Of a stretch of DNA of 64,000 bases, positions 46,663 through 57,800 are shown piece by piece. The DNA is from Diadema setosum (lineage: Eukaryota > Echinodermata > Echinoidea > Diadematoida > Diadematidae): positions 41,279,833 through 41,343,832 of the forward strand of contig NC_092686.1 of assembly GCF_964275005.1 (NCBI RefSeq), written 5' to 3'. The translations under genes and the position numbers were made by a program. Every line of letters begins with the position of its first letter. The first letter of the stretch is position 1. Below the pieces are notes generated by a model that was given only the letters and a program-made list of their open reading frames with translations, was not told the origin of the DNA and ran no database searches.

Positions 46663-46897
46663 AGCGAAGAATCAAGAAATAAACTAGTAATGCATTATTT
46701 CGCCAATAAGAATGAGTTTATTGAACAACTCAAATTTTTGGTGGCCTCCACCTTCTTCAGGAGTCTCGACGGGGAGTTGAGTTGTTTTGAGTTGTTCAAT
46801 AAACTCATTCTTATTGGCGAAATAATGCATTACTAGTTTATTTCTTGATTCTTCGCTATATTGGAGCCAATACGTGAATTCGCAACATGTTTATATG

Positions 46898-46958
<61 letters not shown>

Positions 46959-47430
46959 ATATATATATATATATATATTTGCAAATGCACATCAAAATAC
47001 TTGAACAATGTATCTCACTTTTGGTTGTACCTTAAGCTATACCTCTCTAATTCTGTGTGAAATGACTCAACTGTGTGGGTGTTTGTTTATTACTTCTTCT
47101 TTTTTTTGTCGTACACATGGCTCAAACAATAGTGTCTGTGTGCCGCGACATCTAATCATTTTCTATATTTTTTCTACATTTACTTTAAAATTCTTAAAGA
47201 TAAGCATTGTATGATATGTTTTTCTATTCCCTGCGAAAATCTCTATATGTATGTATATATGTATGTGCGACGGAGAATGACTTGCAGTATAGACGTTGCA
47301 GTGATGTTCACTATGGCCTTTATTTCCCAAGCTTTCGACTGTGTAACAAGCCTTTTTCAAGGGCTTTTAAGGCGTTGGGATTTCCTTGTTTTGTGTGGTG
47401 TGGTGTCAGAGGGATGAGTATATATATGTA

Positions 47431-47470
<40 letters not shown>

Positions 47471-48292
47471 CATATATTATAATGTCGTAAAAACTTTAAA
47501 TGTAAAAAGATAAATTTTGATATATAACATGGTTTTGGCAATTTGTTTTCCGAGTGATCTACGCTTTAAAAGCTCCATTTTTAGTAATTCACTCTTTTCC
47601 ATCGATTTATCTATCTACATTTTGTTGTTACCACTGCAAAGTATGCATCGTTTATATTCATTCGTTCATATATATATATATATTATGATTTGTATTGCTT
47701 ACAAATAATTAACAACATATGAGTTATTAATGTATGCTTTTTATTTGTATAACTTTAGTGTTGGATGGAAATAAATCTCAACTGAATTGAAAACAGAGTA
47801 ATCTGAAGTAAAGACCTATTTTTTTTTTCTCTCCAGCAACTGTGTGAATAATGTGTGACACATTGCGGGAGCCGGGCGCCCTTGAACTGTTAGAATGTTT
47901 CTACAGAGAAATGACGCTATATAAATGCTGTTTCATCATCATTATCATCAGCAACAGCATCATCATAATTGAGATGAAAGATGTACTTACGCCAATAATT
48001 CTGGGTTGACTTTGGACGGATACGGAAAATTAGCCTGAATGGTTTTAGCCATGCCGTGAAAGATCGCTTCGTTTCCAGTGAATTCTTTTGGTAGGTCCAT
48101 ATTTATTTTCTTGGCGTGCATTTCTGTTAACTGGCTGAAAGTGAATGGTTCGAACCAGATCTCCGTGTCCTCGCCGAGATACGTGAGACATTTAGCTAGG
48201 GCCGTCGATCCACTTCGAGGATTGCACCACAGTATAAGGCGACGTGGCTCTCTGGCATCTTGTTCAGAAGTGGCAGCCATTCCAGACGACAT
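41980..48292 (-). CDS. Sulfotransferase-like gene B (two exons)
   Basis: Exon 1 is 48292-47991 and exon 2 is 42619-41980; 942 nt give 313 residues plus stop. The intron is ~5.4 kb. P-loop LWCNPRSGSTALAKCLTYL is at ~25-43 and 3'-phosphate motif IRDPRRVVPSVRKMM in exon 2; one Phe common to A and C is Val here. Start chosen: first ATG of the frame (MSSGMAATSEQDAREPRRL), with an in-frame stop upstream. It is nearly identical to gene C and clearly related to A along its whole length. Sulfate transfer from PAPS is expected; the acceptor is unknown. The intron is made mostly of LINE remnant, MITEs and microsatellites. Confidence 0.88.
43017..45550 (+). mobile_element. LINE remnant in gene B intron, split by a MITE
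   Basis: Endonuclease piece (GDYNIDLLKSG, IISKPTRVT) near 43060-43260, then reverse-transcriptase pieces (DNCILRGIISSVADLLAHIF, LIPILKKGDKLDISNYRQIS, FADDTNVFLVHNG) up to ~44990. It continues after the foldback at 45017-45375 with a QKKALRII-like segment to ~45500. Many frame breaks; related to but distinct from the 26-kb LINE. Confidence 0.8.
45017..45375. mobile_element. Foldback MITE (AAGGGGGATGGCTAGTAACTG ends) in gene B intron
   Basis: Left aagggggatggctagtaact and right agttattagccatcccctt are inverted, with long arms sharing aatcatcccccagcattccc, accattctgaagcaaataat and their inverses. Present at the same place in copy 2 (57191-57548), so it predates the duplication. Confidence 0.82.
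45555..45760. repeat. Half-element related to the 39682-40265 foldback
   Basis: Shares aatgtggattgagggaat, cagtgaacgtttgaggaata, atgaatttttaaagttt and gctggatgaggagact with one arm of that element. Also in copy 2 at 57729-57935. Confidence 0.55.
46616..46975. repeat. (TA)n microsatellite region interrupted by a hairpin element
   Basis: TA tracts at 46616-46657 and 46909-46975 flank the hairpin element. Copy 2 has one continuous AT-rich tract at this place (59064-59155). Confidence 0.85.
46660..46860. mobile_element. Perfect hairpin element in TA microsatellite (only in duplication copy 1)
   Basis: Arms 46660-46733 and 46787-46860 are exact 74-bp inverted copies (tatagcgaagaatcaagaaa ... its inverse). 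The 53-bp loop contains, on the minus strand, CTGAAGAAGGTGGAGGCCAC followed by CAAAAAT, a hammerhead-like arrangement (CTGANGA, stem GGTGG-AGG-CCACC, then AAAA for GAAA). Absent from copy 2, so it inserted or expanded after the duplication. Confidence 0.8.
47275..47470. repeat. Short cassette (AATAAA, GTCGAAAG) plus (TA)n in gene B intron
   Basis: On the minus strand: cccttgaaaaaggcttgtta, cacagtcgaaagcttgggaa, ataaaggccatagtg. The general layout (CTTGAAAA, AGGC, GAAA, then AATAAA) and the TA tract (47413-47466) resemble the other two cassettes. Copy 2 equivalent at 59458-59640. Confidence 0.5.
47853..47970 (+). repeat. SINE/LINE tail-like piece with ATC microsatellite
   Basis: gacgctatataaatgctg followed by an (atc)n-type tract resembles the GCGCTATATAAATGC tails of CR1/L2-type elements and SINEs. 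Just inside the gene B intron; also in copy 2 at 60010-60135. Confidence 0.45.
47991..48292 (-). CDS. Gene B exon 1
   Basis: MSSGMAATSEQDAREPRRLI through VNPELLA and donor gtaagt. It is uninterrupted and serves as the empty-site reference for the insertion in gene C. Confidence 0.9.
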
Positions 48293-48480
48293 TACCTTTC
48301 CCAAGCGAGGAGTTGAAGTTACAATTTGAAACGGTCATGTAGTTGTGATAATTTAGGCACTACTGTTCACTAAATATTACCGGGCTAATCTTCCTCAACC
48401 TATGTCGCAAGATCTTATTCTCATGAATTGAGCCCCACCGTAGGCCTATTGACTTCAACGGTCCAGGGTGGGTGGAGCTT
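48293..48480 (-). promoter_or_regulatory. 5' flank of gene B
   Basis: Nearly identical to 63795-64000 upstream of gene C. No TATA box is evident. It includes an in-frame stop upstream of the ATG, so no further coding is expected in this exon. Confidence 0.35.
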
Positions 48481-49930
48481 TCTTGCACATTAGGCCTACA
48501 TTATACGTTGTTATTGTAGAATACTCGTGCTGCGGCTCCACCAATTGCAAAGCGGCGGCGTCAATTTCCACTTTCTTTCTTTTTTTTGATACTGGACTAT
48601 GCTTTTTCCGTCCTTCCTGCTTTTCTTTCATGTTGTATCCTTTCATTCTTTTTCTATTTTCTTTCTTCCTTTTATTCTCGGAAAAACATCCCAGTGTCTA
48701 CTACTTATTTTACCATTGTTAGTAGTTTACGCTCGGATGCAGGACTATAGGCCTTCTGTTGCTTTCTGCGGTGGGGGCCTAACGACTCTGGCTCTTTGGT
48801 CTAAAGCAGATTCTGGCATTTCACTCTTGAGAAAGTGTTAGCTGAGGTACAGTTTCTTTGTCATTGTGCAGCAATGCGAGATCTGATCCTTATATCCTGG
48901 CTATGAGAGCGAATGGAAGCTATTCACGGCAGAGGTATGATTATCTGATCAGGGAGGTGGAAGAGACCTTTCACCTCAGTGGTCTGACCAGAGCTAGCTG
49001 CATAATGGTCTGACAAGGTATTCCGAGGCTGGCACCGCCCTGGTCTAATCAGGGAGGTCACACGGTACCTTGCAAAAACCCAGAAATGTAGAAACGCCCA
49101 CTAAAGTAGAACATCAACCACTTAATGTAGAAAATCGCCCACAAAGTAGAAACTGGGCAGTACCTGCATCATGTATAGAAACCATGCAAGGAATGTAGCC
49201 TACATATAATTCGCAGATGTCGCCCACAAATGTCAAACGGGAAAATGGTTATTGGCTTTTTTGATGTTTTATACTGTACATACCTACTTGCTGTATACCA
49301 GTCATGTCAGTACGTGCGTGTGTGTGTGTGCGTGGCCTTGTAATTTTGTATGAATGCGTATAGGTGTGTGCGTGTGTGACGGAGGGATGTCATAATGTTT
49401 TGCATGTGTCATAAATCAACGCATTTGTCTCTAATCTGAAACGAAGTCTATTTTATTCATATCTATTACAAACATATCTTTAAATTTCAAGAAGACACAA
49501 CGTGTTCGCTATAAAAGTAAAGGTTAGCGACGCGATACTGGCAATTTGTATGGAAAAGAATGGTTCAGATTTTGTTTTTACTGTTCTGTGATTCTGTTCA
49601 TTTTCTTGGTGTTATGTTGATAATTACTTAAAATTTGGAAGGACCATGTCAACCCTGTCTGTCCAGACTTTGCACTTCTTCTTCTTCTTTTTTTTTTCTC
49701 TTTGGAATTGAATTCTGTTGTGCCAAAGCCCATATCAGTCACTTTATATAATTCTAATTTCTCTCACATCTAACATAATTCTATCTGGGGAATACATATT
49801 CTTCCCATTTACAAAAGTTGATATTATAGTTTTACGGAAAAAAAGAAGGTAATAGGGTTATAGGGCGATTGATTAGGATTTGAGTTAGGGTAAATGATTA
49901 AGAACTCGACTTTTACGCAGGTAAAGTGAA
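48481..49930. other. Intergenic spacer between B and C
   Basis: The start of this stretch could still be part of the duplication, since copy 2 leaves the window. Contains a short TG/GT tract at 49315-49375. No gene recognised. Confidence 0.4.
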
Positions 49931-49932
49931 AT

Positions 49933-50271
49933 GTATGGTACAGTTTCAGTTGTGGTGGGATTCTAGGTTTTCAACGATTTTATGCTAATTTTTTTAGACA
50001 ATGAGAAACATCGTAGGAATTCAAAGTTTACTTGGTGAAAATTTGTTTTGAAATGGATGTGCTATCCAAAACAAGGCGATCCTAATAAAAGATGCATGGA
50101 ACCCACCTTTCATCAGGATCGCTCTGTTTTACTTTTTGTTGTTGTTGATATCTCAGCCATTTTAAGACTGATTTTCATCGAATAAACTTCTACTTCACAT
50201 TGGGGTTTCTAAGTATCTCGCAGAAAGTTAAAAGCTGAATCCTCACCTCAACCAATACTACATCATTTAAA
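49933..50271. mobile_element. Foldback MITE family F, copy 3
   Basis: Shares tggtacagtttcagttg, ttcaaagttta, ttttgaaatgg and (inverted) ggatcgctctgttttacttt and aagttaaaagctgaatcctc with the copies at 5290 and 24166. Somewhat shorter and decayed. Confidence 0.68.
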
Positions 50272-50279
50272 TAAGATTG

Positions 50280-50338
50280 ATATATAAATATATATATATA
50301 TATAAACATATACACACATGTACAAATGTATATATTTA

Positions 50339-50408
<70 letters not shown>

Positions 50409-50410
50409 AC
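50280..50410. repeat. (TA)n-(TG)n microsatellite
   Basis: TA-rich tract followed by pure TG at 50383-50408. Confidence 0.9.
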
Positions 50411-51496
50411 ATCATTTCCCCTCATAGTTCCGCGAGTAAATCGACAGACTCAACATCTGAGTTTGAAGAAACATAAGAATATACGGATAGTCTCTTACAC
50501 AAACTTGTAAATGCAAATACACTTGTAATTGTATACATATATACACTTCAGTGCCAAGTTGTTGTTTAGCATTCTTTATTATGTCAATAAACAATGTAAC
50601 ATGAAAGGCCTAGGTCGTCACCTGGGTTAAACAGGAGGCACATGGCAAAGACAAAGGACAATATAGAAAAACATGTAAATATATCTTACATAGTAAAAAA
50701 AAACACACTCGATAAGTGCAGTTACATAATCACAAACAGATTGACCAAAAAAAAAAATATATTTTTACACAAACAAATTAAAGTGCTATGTAATATTTGA
50801 TTTCAAAACATACCTTTCTATCATAATAATACAACTTTATCTCATTCTATTTTTTCATCTCTTTACCTTTTACTATATAAATCGTTCTCTTTAACCTTTC
50901 TCTCTCTCCCTCTCTTTCTCTCTCTTCTCTCTCCCTACCTTCCCCTCCTATCTTTCTTATACCTTTCTTTTACTCCATTACCCATTAATTCATTTTACAC
51001 CTTCTTAATTTCTTCTCCAAAAAACTCCACTTTAACTTTCTCATTAGAAATAACAAGAATCCATTAACAATACCAAATCATATAACATCAAATCTTATAT
51101 AATATCATATACTAACAATAAAGTAAACCTCAAATTCTTTTTTTCCTTGTATAAACCTAAACATAAAATCTTAACACTAAAAAAAAAATGATATAAATGA
51201 ATATACAAACATCCTATTTAAAATCATCAAACGCCATACATTATATATTCATAATGAATCGAACCCCAGAATATATTCAGAGACTTTAATCATGCACTGC
51301 ATATTAGTTCTTAATATGGGTATTAATGAAAGAGTACATTCGTAAATAAATATGTGATTGGTTGTAGAAATAGTGGCAAATACTACGTAAACTTGATTAT
51401 TATTTCAGGGAGTATTTTGACATCAGAAAATCCTTTAAAAATGGTTTCTGTCATCATGTTTGTATGTGTGTGTGTGTATCTTTGTTAGATGTCTAC
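50411..51496. other. AT-rich spacer
   Basis: Long pyrimidine-rich CT tract at 50885-50960 and A/T-biased DNA. Possibly an old LINE 3' region on the minus strand (50570-50720), not provable by eye. Confidence 0.35.
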
Positions 51497-52348
51497 TAAC
51501 CGACTCAAATTTATTTTTTTCCAACAATAATCCTCTTACCCTTTTTATATATGATAAATTCTAAATTAGAAAATGTCGCTCAATGGATAAAAGCAAATAA
51601 ATTATCGTTCAATCTTCAAAAAACAAAATTCATGCTTTTTAGCAACTCCATAGAGGCACTACCTGTTGATATGGTTTTGATGGTACTCCACTGGAAAATA
51701 TTTCCCATCTTAAACACATTTCTGGAAATAACAGTTGATAATAATTTTCATGGAAATTTCATATTGATAGTATTCGTAAAACTATAGTAGTATAGTAAAA
51801 CTATTAGTAGTAAAAACTACTAAAAATATTGGTATGATTAACAAGATTAGATTTTGTCTTACTTTGTCGTCCCTGCTTACATTATATTCATCCCTCATAT
51901 TGCCTTATGTAAATTATGGTATTCTTGTGTGGGGAAATACAGATCAAACACTCTTAAATCAATTACTTCTGTTACTAAAGAAGTCACTCCGTATTATATG
52001 TCACACATATTGACCCGTTATTTTTTGAGAACAAGATATCTAAAAATACAAAATAAAAATCTTCCAAACATATTTGAAACAATGTTTCCAACAAATCAAT
52101 CCGTTCACAATTATCCAACAAGGCGATCCAATGAATTCCATTTGTCATTTTTTAGGACTTTGCTGGCTCTGCACACCTTCATCTACGATGGGCCAAAGTA
52201 TCGGAACTCACTTCCCAACGATATTGTAACAGCAAAAACTTTGAATTCTTTCAAGAACAAATTAAAAACATTTCTATTGAAATCTTATGATATACAACCG
52301 AATTTGGTTCGTTTTTATTATCTCAATCAAGTCATCATTTTCACAAGC

Positions 52349-52351
<3 letters not shown>

Positions 52352-52420
<69 letters not shown>
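52352..52420. repeat. (TA)n followed by poly(T)
   Basis: TA tract 52352-52386, then ~34 T. Confidence 0.9.
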
Positions 52421-52423
<3 letters not shown>

Positions 52424-52460
52424 GAGAGAGAAATAATCTGTCAAACATAAGTCCTCGTCA

Positions 52461-52960
52461 GATGTTACTGTTATTGTACCGTATAACAGTCTGTCAATTC
52501 TCTCTTGTTTGTATATCCGCTCTTCTGCATTCATACCGGTAAATGTGCCCAATCCTTCGCAACATCAATCGAGGGTGCGTCTTATCATTACACTTACATC
52601 ATGAAATCCAGTCTGCTTGTGTCCACGATGGTGTGTGTTGTATACGTTTCATTTTTTCCTTTTTTCTTCTTTTTCCGTTTTTTTTTACTTTCTTTCCTTC
52701 CTAAGCTGATGAGATGTTACTGTTATTGTACCGTATAACAGTCTGTCCATTCTCTCTTGTTTGTATATCCGCTCTTCTGCATTCATACCGGTAAATGTGC
52801 CCAATCCTTCTCAACATCAATCGAGGGTGCGTCTTATCATTACACTTACATCATGAAATCCAGTCTGCTTGTGTCCACGATGGTGTGTGTTGTATACGTT
52901 TCCTTTTTTCCTTTTTTCTTCTTTTCCTTTTTTTTTACTTTCTTTCCTTCCTAAGCTGAT
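52461..52960 (+). repeat. 252-bp tandem duplication in LINE 3' UTR
   Basis: atgttactgttattgtaccg at ~52461 recurs at ~52713; both units run through tcatgaaatccagtctgctt and a T/C-rich stretch to ttccttcctaagctgat with a handful of differences. Confidence 0.85.
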
Positions 52961-53051
52961 TTCATGTCAGTTGACATTGGTTTCTTTGATTTTGTTTGAT
53001 ATAATGTTTGTAGTTTAATTAAGTCATTATTTGTTCTCTTATGTATTTTCT

Positions 53052-53096
53052 GAGGGTCCCACACCCTACAAGCTTTGCCTTTTTAGTGGGACCCTC
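53052..53096 (+). repeat. Conserved LINE 3' hairpin, second copy
   Basis: GAGGGTCCCA (53052-53061) pairs with TGGGACCCTC (53087-53096); loop keeps tacaagctttgc. The stem is unchanged although the loop flanks and the rest of the UTR have diverged from 30236-30279. Confidence 0.75.
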
Positions 53097-53279
53097 CATT
53101 TCCCTTCCAATCCTTGTATTATGCCTATACCTTCAAAAAAAAAAAAATTATGTTCTTACTCGTGATCACATGTACGTTTTTGAAATTGTTACAAATAATT
53201 ATGTTCTGTTTATGCACTGTATATAATTTTCCCTGTTTATTTAATGGAAATGAAAAAATAACGTTGATTGATTGATTAA

Positions 53280-54163
53280 TAAATTTTATGTTTGTTCAGG
53301 AAAGATTTAAAAAGTCTCGCATTATACGGTGCACGTATTACTAATTGTCTATCGTTAAATGAGTGCCGTACGATTTGTTCTGGTGATTCTCTGACATTCT
53401 TTCTCATTCTATAATTACATGGATCTAAGACTGCTGGTATTTTTTCATAAACATAAAAACAAACGTTAAGCACACACAAGTATATAAATACAACGTCTAG
53501 TTACACCAACCCCTGAGAAATGCACGGAACAAACATTTTTTTTTTTTTTGCTGAGAAAATAAGTACAAGATTTCATACGCTATATACTTGCACATTTGTG
53601 ATTATCCAATTGTATCTTTAGGCCTCGCTTATATGAATCTCTACAATATTTCGTGATGTTAAAGCAGAACATTAGAAGATAACAAGGAATTTAAAAAAGA
53701 GACACAAAATAAGCATACTTCAAAGCCAAGCGTTGATCAAGGAAATCAAAATAGCATTACTGCAGAAGGTTTGGATGCGTAACCTAATCTGACGACTATT
53801 GTCAAGGGATCGTATCGTGCATTTTAGATCAGTTGATGGATGGGCATTGTATCTTTTACTCTGTTGAAGTTTCGCTAATTTTGATTCCAATTGCGACTTG
53901 TCGAAATTCCAAGTGCCAGTGAATTTGATAACCAAGATTATCATCATTATCATTTGTACCCTAATGCACACAATAATTGGTTACAAACTCGCCCACTCTT
54001 ACCCTACCATGTTTCAGTGTGGACAACAATGAATTTTGACCCAGACAAAGAACATTGAAGAAAATTATTTCATTCGTGACCGGTATATGATACCAGAATA
54101 TAAAATGTTTTTAACTTCTGAAAATGAGCTCCCTTTTAGTGACAGGGAAAAGCTCTTCAAAAA
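53280..54163. other. Spacer, 3' flank of gene C
   Basis: A minus-strand frame at 53276-53479 has a weak LINE-like look (CNYRMRKNVRESP). Otherwise nothing is recognised. Confidence 0.35.
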
Positions 54164-54803
54164 CTAGGGTTTAAATCGATGCTGATACATTTCATTGTAC
54201 AAATCCTGACATTTGCCAATGATGCGCACATAGTCAGGAGTGAGATCCTCTAGTGAAGGTGTAGGGCTGGAGGTTGGGACAAACTTGGAGCTGCAAAAAG
54301 CTCTTTGAAATAGCAGAGCACCGGATACTCCTCCACTAGTTAACAATTCATTGCAGCAGTGTTTCCACTTCTTGATGGCCTCCATCGAAGGATCCCACTC
54401 GAGCAGATCGTCGCGGTACTCGACATCGATCAACTCGCAGATTTTCCTCAGATACGTAGCCGGATCAGCAAGGAAATCCTCCGTGTCAATGATCAAAGGG
54501 TTTGGCTCAAATTTCTCCCGGATGTGCTTCCAAAGTGCGTAGATCTCGCCGTACCAGTGCAAGGTTGGATAGCTTGGGTGTACCTCTTCGAGGTCTATAC
54601 TGTTGTCGTTGGGATCCAGCTTTTTGAAATCTATCATCATCTTACGAAAGGAAGGCACCACCCGTCTTGGGTCACGAATAAAGATGGCGTGGCGAAATCC
54701 CGACGGAATGTAATCGTAGAAGTCATGGATGGCTACTGCCATAGCCTTGACAACTACGGCACGACTTGAAGAAGCCTCTAAGTTCTTTTTGATTCCTCCG
54801 TAT
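54164..54803 (-). CDS. Gene C exon 2
   Basis: Same acceptor (caatgcag) and reading as gene B exon 2; IRDPRRVVPSFRKMM keeps the usual Phe. The last ~30 codons differ more (SLEDLTPDYVRIIGKC against SLENLTPDCARIIGKC). Confidence 0.9.
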
Positions 54804-57800
54804 CTGCATTGAAAAAGTATAGAGATTGAGTATACCAGGATATTTCAAAGTATAATCATTGCTGAATTATATTGTATTTTTCATTATAGAAACCACTTTA
54901 GTTGCTTGAGAAACTTCGCAAGCGTTTTATGTTAATGTGGGGCTGTCAACAGTCACATCAGTTACCTGACCAATTCTAAGTTCCCATATTGATTATGCGC
55001 TCCGTCCAGCTTGATATTGCATTTACATATTTTTCTTGTTTCTCCCTAGTTTCCCGAAATACAAATGCTTTACTATTTTCATTATGTATTATACAGCGAT
55101 GTTAAGGGCGGTCTTGGGGCTATGTTAACTTCCAAATGTATTGTTCACAATGACATTTGTAGAATGGATTCACCGTTGAATCCCTTTTCATAGAAATTTG
55201 TGTCCATGGAAGTAGGAATGTGTTTTTACTCGGCGACTATAATATTGATTTATTGAAATCTGGAAGAGATCATCTCTCAAGTGAGTTTCTTGAAAAACTT
55301 TTGTTTTCATCCTTTCTGCCAATCATTTCCAAACCTACTCGTGTCACAGATCTCTCTGCTACTCTCATTGAAAACTTGTTTTGTAATATTTTACCTCTTC
55401 CTGTTTCTTTTATAATTCTTTTCGGTATGACTGATTGTTTTCCAATAATAACTCATTCTACTTGGAAAACTTAAGACAATGATGCAAATCTTCATTTCCT
55501 TGTTTGAACGTAGAGTCTCGCATGAAAAGTTAGCCAGCCTTTATGTCGCGCTTGATAATGCTGATTGGTCACGAGTATAATTATGAAAGTGATGTTAATT
55601 TGTGTTTTGACAATTTAAAGGAAAATCTAATCTTCGTTTGGATGATATTATTCGTAAGCAAAAAATAAGTAGATAGATTAATTGGATAATAAACAATGCT
55701 AAAAAAAGACACCTACGATACCGTGAATTTCAGAAATCAATTCCTTGCTCAATTAGTAAAATAAAAAATCGAATTGAATAGAAAATAAGGAAAAACGATT
55801 TGAATACAATCGGAAAAAAATACACTGAACGATCAAAGAATAGATATATACCGTATAAAATACATTTAGCTATGATTTTACGTCTAGAAAATAAAGAGTA
55901 TTATTCTCAGCACTTGTCGAGATTTAAGTCTTATATTAAAAAGACTTCGAAAGTTTTAAAGTAAACAGTTGATATTCAGGAAAAAAAAAGGCTGAGTTTG
56001 ATGAAATAAAGCTTGATGATGAAATAATCAATGATCCTATTGATATTGGAAATATTTTTATTCATTATTTCTCACAAATAGGTGAAATGCTTGCCCAGAA
56101 TGTATCCCGATTACAACTCAATACTTTACTTACTTCTTAGGTCAGCGTAACTCCAACTCCATTTTGAACTCCAACAAATACACTGTATGTATGAGATTAT
56201 TGATATTGTATCCTCTTTAAAAATCAAGCAAACTTCTGGTTATGATGACAGAGACAATTGTATTCTTAGAGGTATTGTATCTTCAGTTGCAGATCTTCTG
56301 GCTCATATTTTTCATTTGTCAATTTCTAATGGTGAGTTTCCTGATAAAATGAAATTTGCTAATTTAATTCCAATATTAAAGAAGGGCGACAAACTGGATA
56401 TCAGTAATTATCGCCAAATTTCTTTATCATGTTGTCCAAAGTTTTAGAAAAAGGAAATGATTTTCATTAGAATTATTCAATTTCTCAATCTGCGCAAAAC
56501 ATTTACAAATGTCCAGTTTGGTTTTCGAGAAAAATATAGCATATCCATGCCATTCTTATTATAGTTTTGTTGACAAAGTAGTTCATGTAATTGACAACAC
56601 TCTCATTTGACAAGTATTTTCTCGGACTTCTTCAAGGCCTTGGAGTGGTTCAATAGTTATTTAGTTAACTGCAAACAATTTGTTTCCATTAAATATAATA
56701 ATTCATCTATAAGAGATGTTAAGTCTTTTAGGGCCATTGTTATTCATAGTATGAATGACTTTTTTCCGTATCTGAATGAAGTATTTTCCTTCATACATTT
56801 TGCTGATGATACCAATGTATTTCTTGTCCATAACGGTATCGATGTTCTTGTTCTAAAAGTTAATGTAGAATTGAATAAACTAATTGGGTCAAAGCCAATA
56901 AGGTATCACTGAACGTTCAAAAACGAAATATCGGCATATGCTTTTCAGTAATACTGCTGTTTTATTCAGTTCAGAGATAGTTCTGGACAGTTTTGATTTA
57001 GAAAATGTATCACGATTCCAAATTTCGTTGTAACTGCAGATAATAAACTCTCTTTGAAAATACATATTGATTGTATTTGTAAAATAATTTCGGGCAATAG
57101 AAAACCCCAGGTGTTATGAACAGATTGAAATTCATATCCCTCAGAAGTCATTACTTATGTTATTCTCCTCTTTAATATTACTTTACCTTAAAGGGGGATG
57201 GCTAGTAACTGATCAGTGGGAATCAGTGGGAATGCTGGGGGATGATTGTTGCAATCCTTGTGGGATTCACTTAAGAGTACATTATATATCTATGGTTGTG
57301 TGAAAATTATTTGCTTCAGAATGGTCTCATATTCAAATAATGTGCAGTTTAATGTTTTCAGGTTAGCATACCTGAACAGTGACGGGGCGATTAAATTGCA
57401 CATTACTTGAATACGAGACCATTCTGAAGCAAATAATTTTCATACAACAATAGATATACACTATATAATGAACTCTTAAATTAACCCCACAAGGATTGGA
57501 ACAATCATCCCCTAGCATTCCCACTGATCAGTTATTAGCCATCCCCTTTAGTCATGGAACCTTAACTTGTGGGCAATACTCATTAGACATTCCCTATAGA
57601 GTATATTATACCCGCAAAACAAAGCCCTCCGTATCATTTTGTTCATCTCCCATATACGCTCACATACAAGTTTATTGTTTGCTTCTAGTAAGTAAGTTAT
57701 TGAAAATCATTACGTTGTCTTTTATTTAAAGGGGACCCAAACCCAAAGAGCAATGTGGATTGAGGGAATGCAGCAACATAGTAGACGTATCAGTGAACAT

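Larger units (their letters stand above)
42060..48480. repeat. Segmental duplication, copy 1
   Basis: Nearly identical to 54244-60416 plus 63757-64000 in the same orientation (offset 12,162-12,184 before the 3.3-kb insert). It covers both exons, the whole intron and at least 190 bp of the 5' flank of gene B. Only scattered substitutions and small indels are seen apart from three transposon insertions. Similarity drops sharply inside the last ~80 bp of exon 2 and is absent beyond the stop codon. Confidence 0.9.
51497..53279 (+). mobile_element. 5'-truncated copy of the 26-kb LINE family
   Basis: Starts at cgactcaaatttattttttt, homologous to position ~29020 of the large LINE (catalytic FADD region), and continues through WIKANKLSFNLQKTKFMLFS, NYPTRRSNEFHLSF and SFKNKLKTFLLKSYDIQ to a 3' UTR with the conserved hairpin and a (GTTGATT)-type tail. 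Several frame breaks. The 3' UTR contains (TA)n, poly(T) and a 252-bp tandem duplication. Confidence 0.85.

Noticed and set aside
48290-48304. Start of gene B four codons further upstream
   Set aside because: That position is TTG; the first ATG is at 48292 and an in-frame stop lies upstream.
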